Shown here: piece after piece, positions 7,141-16,249 of the stretch
How positions within the stretch are numbered: position 1 is the first letter of the stretch
How the letters are laid out: each line of letters begins with the position of its first letter
NCBI RefSeq assembly: GCF_001905735.1
Contig: NZ_LISW01000004.1
Coordinates: 1 to 64,000, forward strand
Length of the DNA: 64,000 bases
Source: Streptomyces sp. CB01249
GTDB taxonomy: Bacteria; Actinomycetota; Actinomycetes; Streptomycetales; Streptomycetaceae
Direction of reading: 5' to 3'
Made by a program: the position numbers and the translations under genes
Notes under the pieces: model-generated
What the model saw: only the letters and a program-made list of their open reading frames with translations
Told to the model about the DNA's origin: nothing
Database searches by the model: none

Positions 7141-9180
7141 ATGAGCGGTGACGGGCAGAGGGAAGAGTCGTACGACGGTGTGTCCATCGCCGGCGGCGGT
7201 ACGGAGCCGGCCGGCTCACCCGGGCACCAGGTGCCGAGCCAGGCCGTCCCCGGTCAGCACGATGCCGACGTGGCGGCGGACGACCCAGGCGGAACGGTCC
7301 TGCCGGGCCCCTGGCCGCCCGCACCGGCCGACCGCGGCGGGGCGGAGAGCGCTTCCGAGAGCCCCGGCGCGGGTCCGGCCGAGACCGTTCCCGCCGTGCC
7401 CATGCAGCGGGCGGGGCGGGGTTCCGGCGGGGCGGACGGCGCGGCGGCGGGGCCGTCGGACGCGCAGCTGATCCAGCGCATGCGGGAGGGCGACAACCTC
7501 GCCTACGACGAGCTGTTCCGGCGCCACTCCCAGGCCGTGCGCCGCTACGCCCGCACCTGCTGCCGGGACGCGCACACCGCCGACGACCTGACCGCCGAGG
7601 TCTTCGCCCGGACGCTCCAGGCGGTACGGGGCGGCAAAGGGCCCGAGGAGGCGGTGCGCGCCTACCTGATGACGGCTGTCCGGCATGTGGCCGCCGCCTG
7701 GACGAAGACCGCGAAGCGCGAGCAACTGGTGGACGACTTCGCCGCGTTCGCCGCCCAGGCCGCCCGGTCGTCCGAGGTGTCCGACGACGACACCCTCGAC
7801 CTCGGCGCGGACGTGCTCGCGATGCACGAGGCCGAGCAGTCGATGGCCATGCAGGCGTTCCGCAGCCTCCCGGAGCGCTGGCAGGCGGTGCTGTGGCACA
7901 CCACCGTCGAGGAGGAGTCGCCCAGCGACATCGCGCCCCTGTTCGGGCTGACCGCCAACGCCACGTCGGTGCTGGCCAGCCGGGCGCGTGAAGGGCTCAA
8001 GCAGGCGTATCTGCAGGCCCATGTGAGCCAGGCGCTCACCTCCGGCGGCGACTGCGCGCGGTACGCGGACCGGCTCGGCGCGTACGCCCGGGGCGGGCTC
8101 CGGATGCGGGCGGAGCGCGGGCTGCGGGGGCATCTGGACGAGTGCGCGAAGTGCCGCGTGGCGGCGGGCGAGCTGGCCCACGTCAACGCCGGTATCCCCG
8201 CGCTGCTCCCGGTCGCGGTCATCGGCTGGTTCGCCGCCGGGTACACCCTCAAGGCCGCCGGAATCGTGGCGGGAGGCGCGGTCGGCGCCGCCGGGGCGAG
8301 TGCCGCCGCGGCGGCTACCGGAAGCGGCTCGTCCGCAGGCACGGCGGGGGGTGCGGCGGCCTCCGAGGGGCTCGGCGCACCCGCGAAGGCCGGCATCGCC
8401 GCGGCGGTGGCCGTCGCAGCGGCGGCCGGGCTCGTCTGGGCCCTGGTGGGCGACGACAGCCCCCGGCCCGAGGCGAAGCCGGTCCCCAAGCCCCCGGCCG
8501 TGGCGCCCGCGGTGCCCTCGCCGGCACCGCCGAGGCCGACACCGCCGGAGCCCACGCCCCCGAAGCCCGCGCCGCCGGCCCCCACACCGCCGGAGCCCAC
8601 GCCCACCCCGACGCCCAAACCGGCGCCCACGCGGACACCGAAGCCGACGCCGCCGCCGAGTCCCACGCCGCCGCCGACGTCCCCACCGCCGAAGCCGACC
8701 CCCAGCCCGCCCGCGCCGACTCCGCCGCCTCCCGCTCCGGCGCCGGATGTCTACCAGGTCAACGAGCTGGAGTACTCCCTCTTCGGCGACCACACCGCAC
8801 CCGAGGTGGTGCTCGGGGAGAGCGGCTGGGTCTGGCAGCGCTCCGGCGTATCGGTCGGCGGCACGCAGTACGCGCACGGGGTGACTGTCAACGGCCGCTC
8901 CTCCGTGGTCATCCAGCTGAACCGCCAGTGCACCCGTTACGAGGCCATGGCCGGGGTGGACGACCTCACCCTGGGGCTCGGCGCGGTGCGGTTCTCGGTG
9001 TTCGGCGGGGACGGGACACGGCTCTGGCAGTCCGCCGTGGTCCGGGGCAACGACCCCGCCGTGCCGGTCGGGGTGAACGTGGCGGGCCAGGAGCGGATCC
9101 GGCTGGTGGTCGAGCCGGAGCAGCCGTTCGGCGGGGCCGCCCTCGCGGACTGGGCCGAGTCGCGCATCAGCTGCCGCTGA
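7141..9180 (+). CDS. Single-chain ECF sigma factor with zinc-finger, transmembrane and NPCBM-like domains
   Basis: About 679 residues (an upstream ATG at 7117 would add eight). After a disordered arm (1-105) comes sigma region 2 (DELFRRHSQAVRRYARTCC, about 123-185), then region 4 (LPERWQAVLWHTTVEEES to VLASRAREGL, about 243-285). A zinc-binding anti-sigma motif HLDECAKC (His331, Cys335, Cys338) follows. A hydrophobic Gly/Ala stretch contains the probable membrane span (about 417-436). A Pro/Thr repeat linker of about 100 residues leads to a C-terminal NPCBM-like carbohydrate-binding domain (about 542-679) that would lie outside the membrane. Such ECF proteins with fused regulatory domains are known in Actinobacteria. 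Release by proteolysis or conformational change on sensing cell-wall glycans is inference. Confidence 0.87.
   Translation: MSGDGQREESYDGVSIAGGGTEPAGSPGHQVPSQAVPGQHDADVAADDPGGTVLPGPWPPAPADRGGAESASESPGAGPAETVPAVPMQRAGRGSGGADGAAAGPSDAQLIQRMREGDNLAYDELFRRHSQAVRRYARTCCRDAHTADDLTAEVFARTLQAVRGGKGPEEAVRAYLMTAVRHVAAAWTKTAKREQLVDDFAAFAAQAARSSEVSDDDTLDLGADVLAMHEAEQSMAMQAFRSLPERWQAVLWHTTVEEESPSDIAPLFGLTANATSVLASRAREGLKQAYLQAHVSQALTSGGDCARYADRLGAYARGGLRMRAERGLRGHLDECAKCRVAAGELAHVNAGIPALLPVAVIGWFAAGYTLKAAGIVAGGAVGAAGASAAAAATGSGSSAGTAGGAAASEGLGAPAKAGIAAAVAVAAAAGLVWALVGDDSPRPEAKPVPKPPAVAPAVPSPAPPRPTPPEPTPPKPAPPAPTPPEPTPTPTPKPAPTRTPKPTPPPSPTPPPTSPPPKPTPSPPAPTPPPPAPAPDVYQVNELEYSLFGDHTAPEVVLGESGWVWQRSGVSVGGTQYAHGVTVNGRSSVVIQLNRQCTRYEAMAGVDDLTLGLGAVRFSVFGGDGTRLWQSAVVRGNDPAVPVGVNVAGQERIRLVVEPEQPFGGAALADWAESRISCR
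8500..8745 (+). repeat. Pro/Thr-coding tandem repeat linker
   Basis: Degenerate short repeats of CCG/ACC-type codons encode PTPPEPTPP-like units inside the sigma-fusion gene. They form an extended cell-wall-spanning linker and are prone to length variation. Confidence 0.8.
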
Positions 9181-9241
9181 GGATCGCGGCCCGCCCGCCC
9201 CTCGGCGCGGGCGGGCCGCGCTCGACACGGCAGGTCCGGTG

Positions 9242-12200
9242 TCACGGCAGGTCCGCGACGACCTCCTGCAGCAGGGCGATGACGTCGTCCAGGGACAGCC
9301 CGTGGCCTGCGGCGCGCTCCTCCTCGTAGCGCGCGGAGCCCAGCGCCTCGCGGCTCAGTCGCTCGGCCGCACCGGTCTCGGCCAACTCCCCCTCGGTCCG
9401 CGGGCTCGACGTCCGCCGCCAGTCATCGGCGGCGGCGGACACCCGGGCGGCCACCGCGTGGTGGCCGAGCCTCGCCAGGACCGACACCGCGCCGTCCGCC
9501 AGATGCCCCGTGACGATCTCGGCGCACTGGGCCTCCTTGGCCGCGACGAGGGAGCCGGTCAGCCCGCGCGCCCCGGCGACGAGGCCGCCGTCGGGCCCCG
9601 GCTCGTGCACCGCGATCCGGGCCGACAGGCCGGCCATCGCCACAGTGAAGTGCGAGGGCGGGCCGCCGCGCCCGGCCTCCTCCAGGGCGACCGTGAGCAG
9701 CCGCCGGGCGTCCGCGATGTCGCCCCGGTAGAACGCCATCGTGGCGCGCAGGTAGTGGACGTACGCGGTGGCGTCATGGGCCTGGTGGCGTTCGGCCTCG
9801 GCCTCCGAGCTGTCCAGCCGCTGACGGGCGTCCGCCAGGTCGCCGGTGCGGTAGGAGAGTTCGGCGAGCCGGGCCAGGAGGAACGGGGCCTCGGCGTGGG
9901 CGCCGACCTCGCGGGCGAGCAGTAGCGCCTCCTCGTACGCGGCGCGGGCCTCGGCGTAGCGTCCGCGCATCATGCCCGCCTCGGCCGCCGCGCTCGCCAC
10001 CTGGGCGCGCATCCAGCGGTCGCCGACGCGGCGGCTCAGGGTGCGCAGCTCGTCCAGGTCGTCATCGATCCCGGGCATGCCGCCCGGCATGTCGACCACC
10101 ATGTGCGCGCGGAACATCAGGATGACGCCGTACTCCCACGGGCCGCCGTGCTCGCGGGCGTTGTCGACCGCCGCGTCGATCTTCTCCCGGGCGTCCTCCG
10201 GCGTCCCGGTGAGATACGCGGTCATCGGCCAGAGCAGTCCCGGGAACCGGACGCTGTGGGTGAGCGAGCTGGCGAAGGCGTCGGCCACCCGCATCACGAG
10301 CGCGTGGAGCGCGGTGTCGTCGTGCGCCATCGCGGAGTGCCCGCTCTCCGCCGCGAAGAAGAACCACAGCATGTGCAGGTCCATCCGGGGCCAGTACCGA
10401 GGGTCCGACTCGTCGGTGGGTTCGGGGCCGAGCTCACGGGCCTTCCGGGTCCAGGACAGCCCCTCGGAGCGGTAGTTGCGCAGCCACCAGAACCAGCCCA
10501 TGGCGAGCACCAGGCGGGCCGCTTCCGCCTCGGAGGAGGAGGCGGGCGAGGTGGTGCGGTGGAGCACGGCCCGGATGTTGTCGAGGTCGGTCTCCAGACG
10601 CTGGATCCAGGGCAGTTGGTCGTCGGAACGCAGGAGCGGATCGGCCTCCTCGACCAGTGCGAGGAAGTAGGCGGTGTGCGCGTTCTCGGCGGCGGCGCGC
10701 ACCTCCGGGACCTCGGCGCACCGCTCGCTGGCGTACTCGTGGATCGTCTCCAGGAGCCGGTAGCGCATCGCGCCGTCCGCGCCCGGGGCAGCCACCACGA
10801 GGGACTTGTCGACCAGCGCGCCGAGCAGGTCGGCGGTGTCCCCGGCGGGCCCGCCGGGGACGGCCGGTGTCCTGATGACCGCTTCGGCGGCAGCCAGATC
10901 CCAGCCGCCCGCGAAGACGGAGACCTGGCGCAGGGCGGTGCGCTCGTCCTCGTCCAGGAGGTCCCAGGACCAGTCGACAACCGCGCGCAGCGTCTGCTGG
11001 CGGGGCAGGACGGTCCGGCTGCCGCCCGTCAGCAGACGGAACCTGTCGTCGAGCCGGTCCGCGATCTGACGCGGTCCGAGCAGGCGCAGCCGGGCGGCGG
11101 CCAGCTCGATGGCGAGCGGCAGCCCGTCCAGCCGGCGGCAGATCTCCGCGACGGCGTCCGCGTCGTGCGCGGCCCCCTGACCGGGGTCGAAGCCGGGGCG
11201 CACGGCCCTGGCCCGCTCCGTGAACAGGCGATGCGCGGGGTCGGCGGGCAGGGGGCCGACCGGTCGCACGGACTCACCGGGCACCGCGAGCGGTTCGCGG
11301 CTGGTGGCGAGGATGCGCAGCTGTGGGCAGCGGGTCAGCAAGTTCTCGGCCAGCGCGGCGGCGGCGCCGATGACGTGCTCGCAGTTGTCGAGGACGAGGA
11401 GAACGGGTGAGGGGCGGGCGCCGTGGCCCAGGCGGTCGACCAGCAGGTCGACCGGGTCCGTGCGCGGGGGCGCGGCATCGAGGGCGGTATCCCGCAGCAG
11501 GGCGGTCTCCCGCAGCCCGAGCGCGGAGAGCACGGCGCCCGGGACGGCCTCGGGGTCTTCGACGGGGGCGAGTTCGGCGATCCAGACATCCGGCGGAGCC
11601 TCGCCCGGGGCAGGGGCCAGATGGGCGGCGGACTCCTCGGCGAGGCGGGTCTTCCCGGAGCCGCCGGGGCCGGTGAGGGTGACCAGCCTCGACCGGGTCA
11701 GGTCCTCGCGGATGGCGCGCAGTTCGGGCTCGCGCCCCACGAAGGAGGTCAGCCGGGGGCGCAGATTGCTCCGACCGGGTTTCACGTGAAACAACCCGGT
11801 TTCGGCGGGCGCGGGCGCCGGGGCGAGGAGTTCGCGGTGCAGAGCCGTCAGTTCGGGCCCGGGATCGGTGCCGAGCCCGTCGGCGAGGGCGCGGCGCGCG
11901 TCCTCGTACGCGGCGAGCGCGTCGGCCTGCCGGCCGTCGGTGCGCAGGGCCCGTATCAGCTGGGCCCGGAAGCGCTCGTCGTACGGGTGGGCGGCAGTCA
12001 GCTCGGTCAGCTCGGCGACCAGGGCGGCGGCGGCCGGGGCGGCGGCCTCGCCGGGCTCTGCGGTGAAGGGCTCTGCGGTGAAGGGCTCGGCGAGGGTCGG
12101 CGTCCCGGAAGCGGACTGCCTGGCGGCCCCGGCGCCGCCCGAGCCCGCACCACCGGCCGGGCCCGCACCCCCGGCCGAGCCCGCACCCCCGTCCGAGGCC

Positions 12201-12742
12201 GCACCCCCGCCCGAGCCCGCACTCCCCGCGCCATCCGTCGCGCGGCGCAGGTCCGCCTCGATGCGGCGTTCCAGGGCGGCGAGGCGGTGGGCCTCCGGGC
12301 GCAGCGCATGGCCCTGGTCCCCGTCGGGCAGGTCGGCCAGGGCCGGGCCGCGCCAGAGGGCGAGGGCGGTCCGCAGGGTCCGGGCGGCCCGGTCCGGCGC
12401 GCCCGCCTCCAGTTCGGCCCCACCCTGCCGGGCCAGCCGCTCGAACACATAGAGGTCGACGTCGTCCGGGCCGGCCGTCAGGCGGTAACCGCCCGGCGTA
12501 CTGGCCAGCGCCTCCCGGCCCAGCACCCGGCGGAGCCGCCCGACGAGGGCCTGGAGGGCGGCGGGCGCGTCGGCGGGGGGATCGTCCGCCCAGACGTCGT
12601 CCACGAGGTCGGCCACGGGCACGGGGCGTCCCGGTCGCAGGGCGAGGGCGGCGAGAAGGGCACGCAGCCTGCTGCCGCCGAGGGGCAGCGCGCCACCGTT
12701 CTCGTCTCGCGCCTCGGTGGCGCCCAGGATCAGATACCGCAC
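9242..12742 (-). CDS. AfsR/SARP-type giant regulator (BTAD, NB-ARC ATPase, TPR)
   Basis: 1166 residues from GTG 12742. The N-terminus is an OmpR-like DNA-binding domain (SRLRALLAALALRPGRPVPVADLVDDVW) followed by the bacterial transcriptional activation domain (about 95-300, interrupted by a Gly/Ala/Ser-rich insertion). An NB-ARC/STAND ATPase follows, with Walker A GPGGSGKTRLAEE and Walker B-like VLLVLDNCEHV. The C-terminal half is helical and TPR-like. SARP-STAND proteins activate secondary-metabolism genes, with the ATPase and TPR parts gating DNA binding. It converges on the sigma-fusion gene (61-base gap) and lies downstream of the cyclase-like gene on the same strand. The start lacks a clear ribosome site. 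The coding sequence contains a perfect parS site. Confidence 0.9.
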   Translation of the reverse strand: MRYLILGATEARDENGGALPLGGSRLRALLAALALRPGRPVPVADLVDDVWADDPPADAPAALQALVGRLRRVLGREALASTPGGYRLTAGPDDVDLYVFERLARQGGAELEAGAPDRAARTLRTALALWRGPALADLPDGDQGHALRPEAHRLAALERRIEADLRRATDGAGSAGSGGGAASDGGAGSAGGAGPAGGAGSGGAGAARQSASGTPTLAEPFTAEPFTAEPGEAAAPAAAALVAELTELTAAHPYDERFRAQLIRALRTDGRQADALAAYEDARRALADGLGTDPGPELTALHRELLAPAPAPAETGLFHVKPGRSNLRPRLTSFVGREPELRAIREDLTRSRLVTLTGPGGSGKTRLAEESAAHLAPAPGEAPPDVWIAELAPVEDPEAVPGAVLSALGLRETALLRDTALDAAPPRTDPVDLLVDRLGHGARPSPVLLVLDNCEHVIGAAAALAENLLTRCPQLRILATSREPLAVPGESVRPVGPLPADPAHRLFTERARAVRPGFDPGQGAAHDADAVAEICRRLDGLPLAIELAAARLRLLGPRQIADRLDDRFRLLTGGSRTVLPRQQTLRAVVDWSWDLLDEDERTALRQVSVFAGGWDLAAAEAVIRTPAVPGGPAGDTADLLGALVDKSLVVAAPGADGAMRYRLLETIHEYASERCAEVPEVRAAAENAHTAYFLALVEEADPLLRSDDQLPWIQRLETDLDNIRAVLHRTTSPASSSEAEAARLVLAMGWFWWLRNYRSEGLSWTRKARELGPEPTDESDPRYWPRMDLHMLWFFFAAESGHSAMAHDDTALHALVMRVADAFASSLTHSVRFPGLLWPMTAYLTGTPEDAREKIDAAVDNAREHGGPWEYGVILMFRAHMVVDMPGGMPGIDDDLDELRTLSRRVGDRWMRAQVASAAAEAGMMRGRYAEARAAYEEALLLAREVGAHAEAPFLLARLAELSYRTGDLADARQRLDSSEAEAERHQAHDATAYVHYLRATMAFYRGDIADARRLLTVALEEAGRGGPPSHFTVAMAGLSARIAVHEPGPDGGLVAGARGLTGSLVAAKEAQCAEIVTGHLADGAVSVLARLGHHAVAARVSAAADDWRRTSSPRTEGELAETGAAERLSREALGSARYEEERAAGHGLSLDDVIALLQEVVADLP
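11779..11792. other. parS partition site inside the SARP gene
   Basis: GTTTCACGTGAAAC, a perfect 14-bp palindrome identical to the Streptomyces ParB-binding consensus as I remember it. It lies within coding sequence, in the linker between the BTAD and ATPase domains. Confidence 0.85.
12053..12240. repeat. Short tandem repeats in the SARP interdomain linker
   Basis: GGGCTCTGCGGTGAA occurs twice in tandem (12053-12067, 12068-12082) with a partial third copy. From about 12140 there is a run of roughly 18-base CCCGCACCCCC-type units. They encode repeated AEPFT and Gly/Ala/Ser segments, likely a flexible, length-variable linker. Confidence 0.75.
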
Positions 12743-12880
12743 TGGACCATTGTGTCCCGGCGGAAGTGCCGGTGAGCAGCGGTCGGACGGACCGGGACGC
12801 CTGGGGACGAACCCACCCGGCGGGCGCCCGCCCTCAGGACCCGTGGAGACGAGCCCACCCCGGCGCGCCCCCGCCCCCTG

Positions 12881-14992
12881 TCACCCCTGGAGCGAGCGCC
12901 GGGCCGGGACCACACCCCCCGCCACCGCGCGCTGCCGGGGCGCCGCCGTGCCGGTCCAGCAGGTGCCACGCCGGGAGACGAGGCGGCGCAGCCACAGCTC
13001 CGTGGAGGCGAGCTCGGCGAGGCCGTCCAGGGGCAGCGGCTCCCCCTCGGAGGCCGCGCGCAGGGCCTTGCGTACGACCCGGGCCTCCACCAGACCGGCA
13101 TCGGCGAGCAGCGGGGCGTCGAAGAGCGCGATGAGCTCGGGCAGGGCGGCGCGCAGCCCGGTCCGGGTCACCGCCGTCGAGGTGTGCTGCGAGGGGGCGC
13201 CCCAGCCGGGCGGCAGTTCGTGGATGCCCGCTCCGGCCAGGACACGGCGCAGGATCGCCGCGCGGGCGCCCGGCTGGACCCGCAGCGACTCGGGGAGCGC
13301 GCGGGCCGCGCGTACGACCTGGTTGTCCAGGAAGGGGGCGTGCAGCCGCTGGCTGCGGATCTCGGCGGCCTGCTCCAGGATGCGGTGGTCGGCGGCGCTG
13401 CGGGCGAGGGCGGCCCTCGCGCGGGCCTCGCCGGGGCGCTGGACCGAAGAGGGACGGATCGCCGCCTCCTGAAGACGAACCGATACTTCTGCCAGCGCCT
13501 CCCCGGTGAGCCACCGGGCGGCCGGACCCGGTCTCGACCAGGCGAGTGCGGCGAGCGACGCATCGGCCGGGGTGTCGAGGCCGGGTGCGAGGCGGTTGGC
13601 TTCGGGCAGCCGCCCTGCCGCCGTCTCGAGGCCGGTGCGATAGGACGTACGGGCCAGCTTGCGGGCCGCCCGGTAGACGGTCAGCGGCACGAACAGCGAG
13701 TGCGCGGAGGGGCCTTCGGCCTTGGCGAGGGCCGCGACCGGACGTAGCAGGTGGCGGCGGCGCCGGTCCATCAGCAGGTCGGCGAGGCGGGCCGGGTGGG
13801 CGTCGAGCACCTGCCGGGCACCGGCGCCCACGAAGTGGTCGGCGCTGCCCGCGGAGAGCCGGCGCCGGTGCCGTTCGGCGACGACGAGGGAGGGAGCCGG
13901 CTCGTCGGTGAGCGGCCCGGCCCCCAGCTCGGCGTAGGGCAGCGCCTCTTCGCCCGCCGCGACGACGACGTGGTGCAGCCGGGGGTTGGCCGCGATGGCG
14001 CGGGCCCGTTCGAGCTCGGGTTCGTGGGCGCGGGTCGTCAGATCGTTGAAGGTGACCGCGAGCAGCCGCTCCCCCGCCCCGGTGCCGTGGCCCAGGATCG
14101 TGCCGGGCAGCCCGGGCAGACCGGCAGCGAGCAGGGCGAGCGTCGCCGATGCGCTGCCCCCGGAGAGGTCGGCGCCGATGCCGGGCACGGGCGCGCCCCG
14201 GGCGGCGCGGCGTTCGGCCGGGCCCATGCCGGGGACCGGGCCGGGGTCGGGCGGCAGGGTCTCCGGGGCGTGGCGCGGGGCCAGGAGCCGGGCGCGTACC
14301 GCTTCGACCAGGGCGTCGCGCACGCCGTCGACGGCGCTCACCGGGTCGAGCTCGGGCGCCGCGACGGCGAGGGAGGCCACCGCCTCGTAACCGGTGATCT
14401 CGCGCGAGCCCTCGCGGAGGATCAGGGCGTGGCCGGGCGGGATGCGCTTCACGCCCGCGTAGGGGGTGCCGTCGCGCAGCGCCTCCGGGGTCTCGGGGCA
14501 GGCCAGCAGGGCGGCCAGGTGGCCGATGTCGAGCTGGGCCTCGATGAGATCGGCGAGCGGCAGCGCGGCGGTGGCGTACGCCGTGCCCCCGGCCCACGGC
14601 GTGTAGAAGACCGGGCGGGCCCCGGCGAGATCGCCGACGACGGTGATCCGGCGGCCGATCTGGACGACGACCGTGTAGCTGCCGGTCCACGCGGTGAGGT
14701 GGCGCAGGGCGCCGCCCCGGGCGGCCAGCAGACCGACGCGCAGCTGTTCGTCGGTGGCCCCGCAGCAGCCGAGGACGGCGAGCCGGACCATGGGCGCGCC
14801 TTCGGCCGTGTCCACCCGGACGGTGCGGATCTCATCGGGCCGCCAGTCGCCGACCGCCCAGAGCGGATCGGGGTCGCCCCACAGGAGTTGGGAGCCCACG
14901 GGGTGCATCGTGCGCCCGTCGTCGCTGCCGCCGACCGCCCCGGCCGTGCCGAAGCTCGCGGCGATACTGCTCCAACCCACCAACCAACGCAT
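12881..14992 (-). CDS. Asparagine synthase-like protein, albusnodin-type lasso cyclase family (divergent)
   Basis: 703 residues. ATG 14992 is supported by GGAGG five bases upstream. The start MRWLVGWSS has no Cys2, so there is no glutaminase nucleophile; this and the overall layout resemble macrolactam-forming lasso cyclases annotated as albusnodin type. An N-terminal Ntn-like half (to about 210) precedes an asparagine-synthase-like ATP domain. The PP-loop, normally SGGxDS, reads SGGSAS (277-282), so the key Asp is missing, and the later GDGGD-like region is also altered (FVGAGARQVLD). No B1/B2 partner or precursor peptide is visible nearby. It may be a non-catalytic or repurposed homologue; the family is fairly sure, the activity is not. 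Confidence 0.72.
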   Translation of the reverse strand: MRWLVGWSSIAASFGTAGAVGGSDDGRTMHPVGSQLLWGDPDPLWAVGDWRPDEIRTVRVDTAEGAPMVRLAVLGCCGATDEQLRVGLLAARGGALRHLTAWTGSYTVVVQIGRRITVVGDLAGARPVFYTPWAGGTAYATAALPLADLIEAQLDIGHLAALLACPETPEALRDGTPYAGVKRIPPGHALILREGSREITGYEAVASLAVAAPELDPVSAVDGVRDALVEAVRARLLAPRHAPETLPPDPGPVPGMGPAERRAARGAPVPGIGADLSGGSASATLALLAAGLPGLPGTILGHGTGAGERLLAVTFNDLTTRAHEPELERARAIAANPRLHHVVVAAGEEALPYAELGAGPLTDEPAPSLVVAERHRRRLSAGSADHFVGAGARQVLDAHPARLADLLMDRRRRHLLRPVAALAKAEGPSAHSLFVPLTVYRAARKLARTSYRTGLETAAGRLPEANRLAPGLDTPADASLAALAWSRPGPAARWLTGEALAEVSVRLQEAAIRPSSVQRPGEARARAALARSAADHRILEQAAEIRSQRLHAPFLDNQVVRAARALPESLRVQPGARAAILRRVLAGAGIHELPPGWGAPSQHTSTAVTRTGLRAALPELIALFDAPLLADAGLVEARVVRKALRAASEGEPLPLDGLAELASTELWLRRLVSRRGTCWTGTAAPRQRAVAGGVVPARRSLQG

Positions 14993-16062
14993 CGCCGCCT
15001 CCACAGGCTGTGGACAAAAAACGGCGCGGCAGGCAAGCACCCGGAGAACTCCGGTGACGATCGGCGCCGTTGCGGACATGCTGCCACGACAACGGCGCGC
15101 AGGAGTGGCTACGGACGGCGCACGTCGTGAGCGCATGCGCCCCTGGCAAAGGCCGCTGGGCGGACGCCGGGACGCGCGATCCGTGCGGGGCTCGCGCGCG
15201 TCGCCCGGGAGAGCAACGGAATTGCGGATTCCGGGCGTTGCGTTCCCCGGTACGGTCCCGCGTGAACGGCCCGCTTCCGGCCAACGCCCGCACCCGGATC
15301 CCGCGACGGCGGAAGGGCACGCGCCTCCCCCGGCCCGACCTCATCCGACCGTCGACATCCGGCCAATCTCAGGGCGGAACGGAACCGTTGGCCACCTGAT
15401 CGATTGGCCGATTCGCTCCGATATCACCACACTTGGCCGCCGTCGCCCCGGTCAACGCATCCGCTCGGCCGTCCACCCGCCGCACCGAAGGTCCACACCC
15501 CCGGACCCCCGGGAACACACGGTCCGGGAGGCGGGCCTCGCCCCCCGGACCGGTCCACCGCCTGCGGGGAATGAGGCGGCGATATCCCCCAGCCCCCTGC
15601 GTCGGACGCAGCGGGCCGATCCACGCAGCACCCATGCAAGCGCCGCCTCCCGGACCGGGCCAGAGCGCACGTGCGGGCGCACGGCCACACACCGGGGTGC
15701 ACGCACGGAGCCCTCGGAGGACCCTGGCCGGCCCCGCCGGGGGCGAGCGGGGCGACAGCGGGCACGAACGCCCCGCGCGCCGGTCCGCGCTGGTCGGCGG
15801 GGAGAGGGAGCGGCGCGACGAACCCCGTACTCCGCCGCCGCGAAGCGGAATCGCACACCCTCACGGGCCGGCCCGCACCCCGCTCCGGCGATCTCCACTC
15901 CCCCTCCCCCGTACCGCCGCCATTCCCCCGCTCTTCCTTTTCCCTTCCTCCGCCGCGTGTTCGCCTCCACCGCCCCGTACGCCCCTCGCGTCACCTCCCG
16001 CCCCACAGCACCCCGCACGTGGCCGGGACGGACAACAATCCCGCCATACGGACGTCCGGCCC
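14993..16062. other. Long region without a recognisable gene
   Basis: About 1.07 kb. All reading frames here give low-complexity Arg/Pro/Gly-rich translations with no domain, no good ribosome site and no lasso-leader motif. The left end holds the leader of the cyclase-like gene (terminator-like repeat at 15016-15071). The stretch from about 15430 to 16000 is very C-rich on the plus strand. I see no further element. Confidence 0.6.
15016..15071 (-). terminator. Terminator-like hairpin in the leader of the cyclase-like gene
   Basis: On the minus strand AACGGCGC (15071-15064) pairs with GCGCCGTT (15027-15020), followed directly by four more Ts. Inside is a second perfect hairpin, CCGGAG-AA-CTCCGG (15041-15054). 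The T-run is only about 20 bases before the start codon, just ahead of GGAGG. It could end an upstream transcript or act as an attenuator. Confidence 0.55.
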
Positions 16063-16091
16063 TTAACGGTAGGGATGCGACGAACTACGCT
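16063..16091 (+). promoter_or_regulatory. Probable promoter of the Orf1590-like gene
   Basis: TTAACG (16063-16068), a 17-base spacer and TACGCT (16086-16091). Transcription would begin about 150 bases before the chosen start codon. Confidence 0.5.
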
Positions 16092-16249
16092 GGGTGCACT
16101 GATGTTCTCTGCAGGGCGGCATATTCCCCGGGGCACGGCCAAATGCGTGTGCGGGCGGAGTGACAGGGTTCGTCCCTGGGGAGAACACGGTACGAATGCC
16201 GCGCGCCGAGACGGTGACGCGGCTGCCGTCTGTGTGTCGAGGGGTGGCC

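Noticed and set aside
14993..16062. Search for a lasso or other RiPP precursor near the cyclase-like gene
   Set aside because: No short frame with a ribosome site and a leader-like YxxPxL...T pattern was found on either strand; some could be missed by eye.
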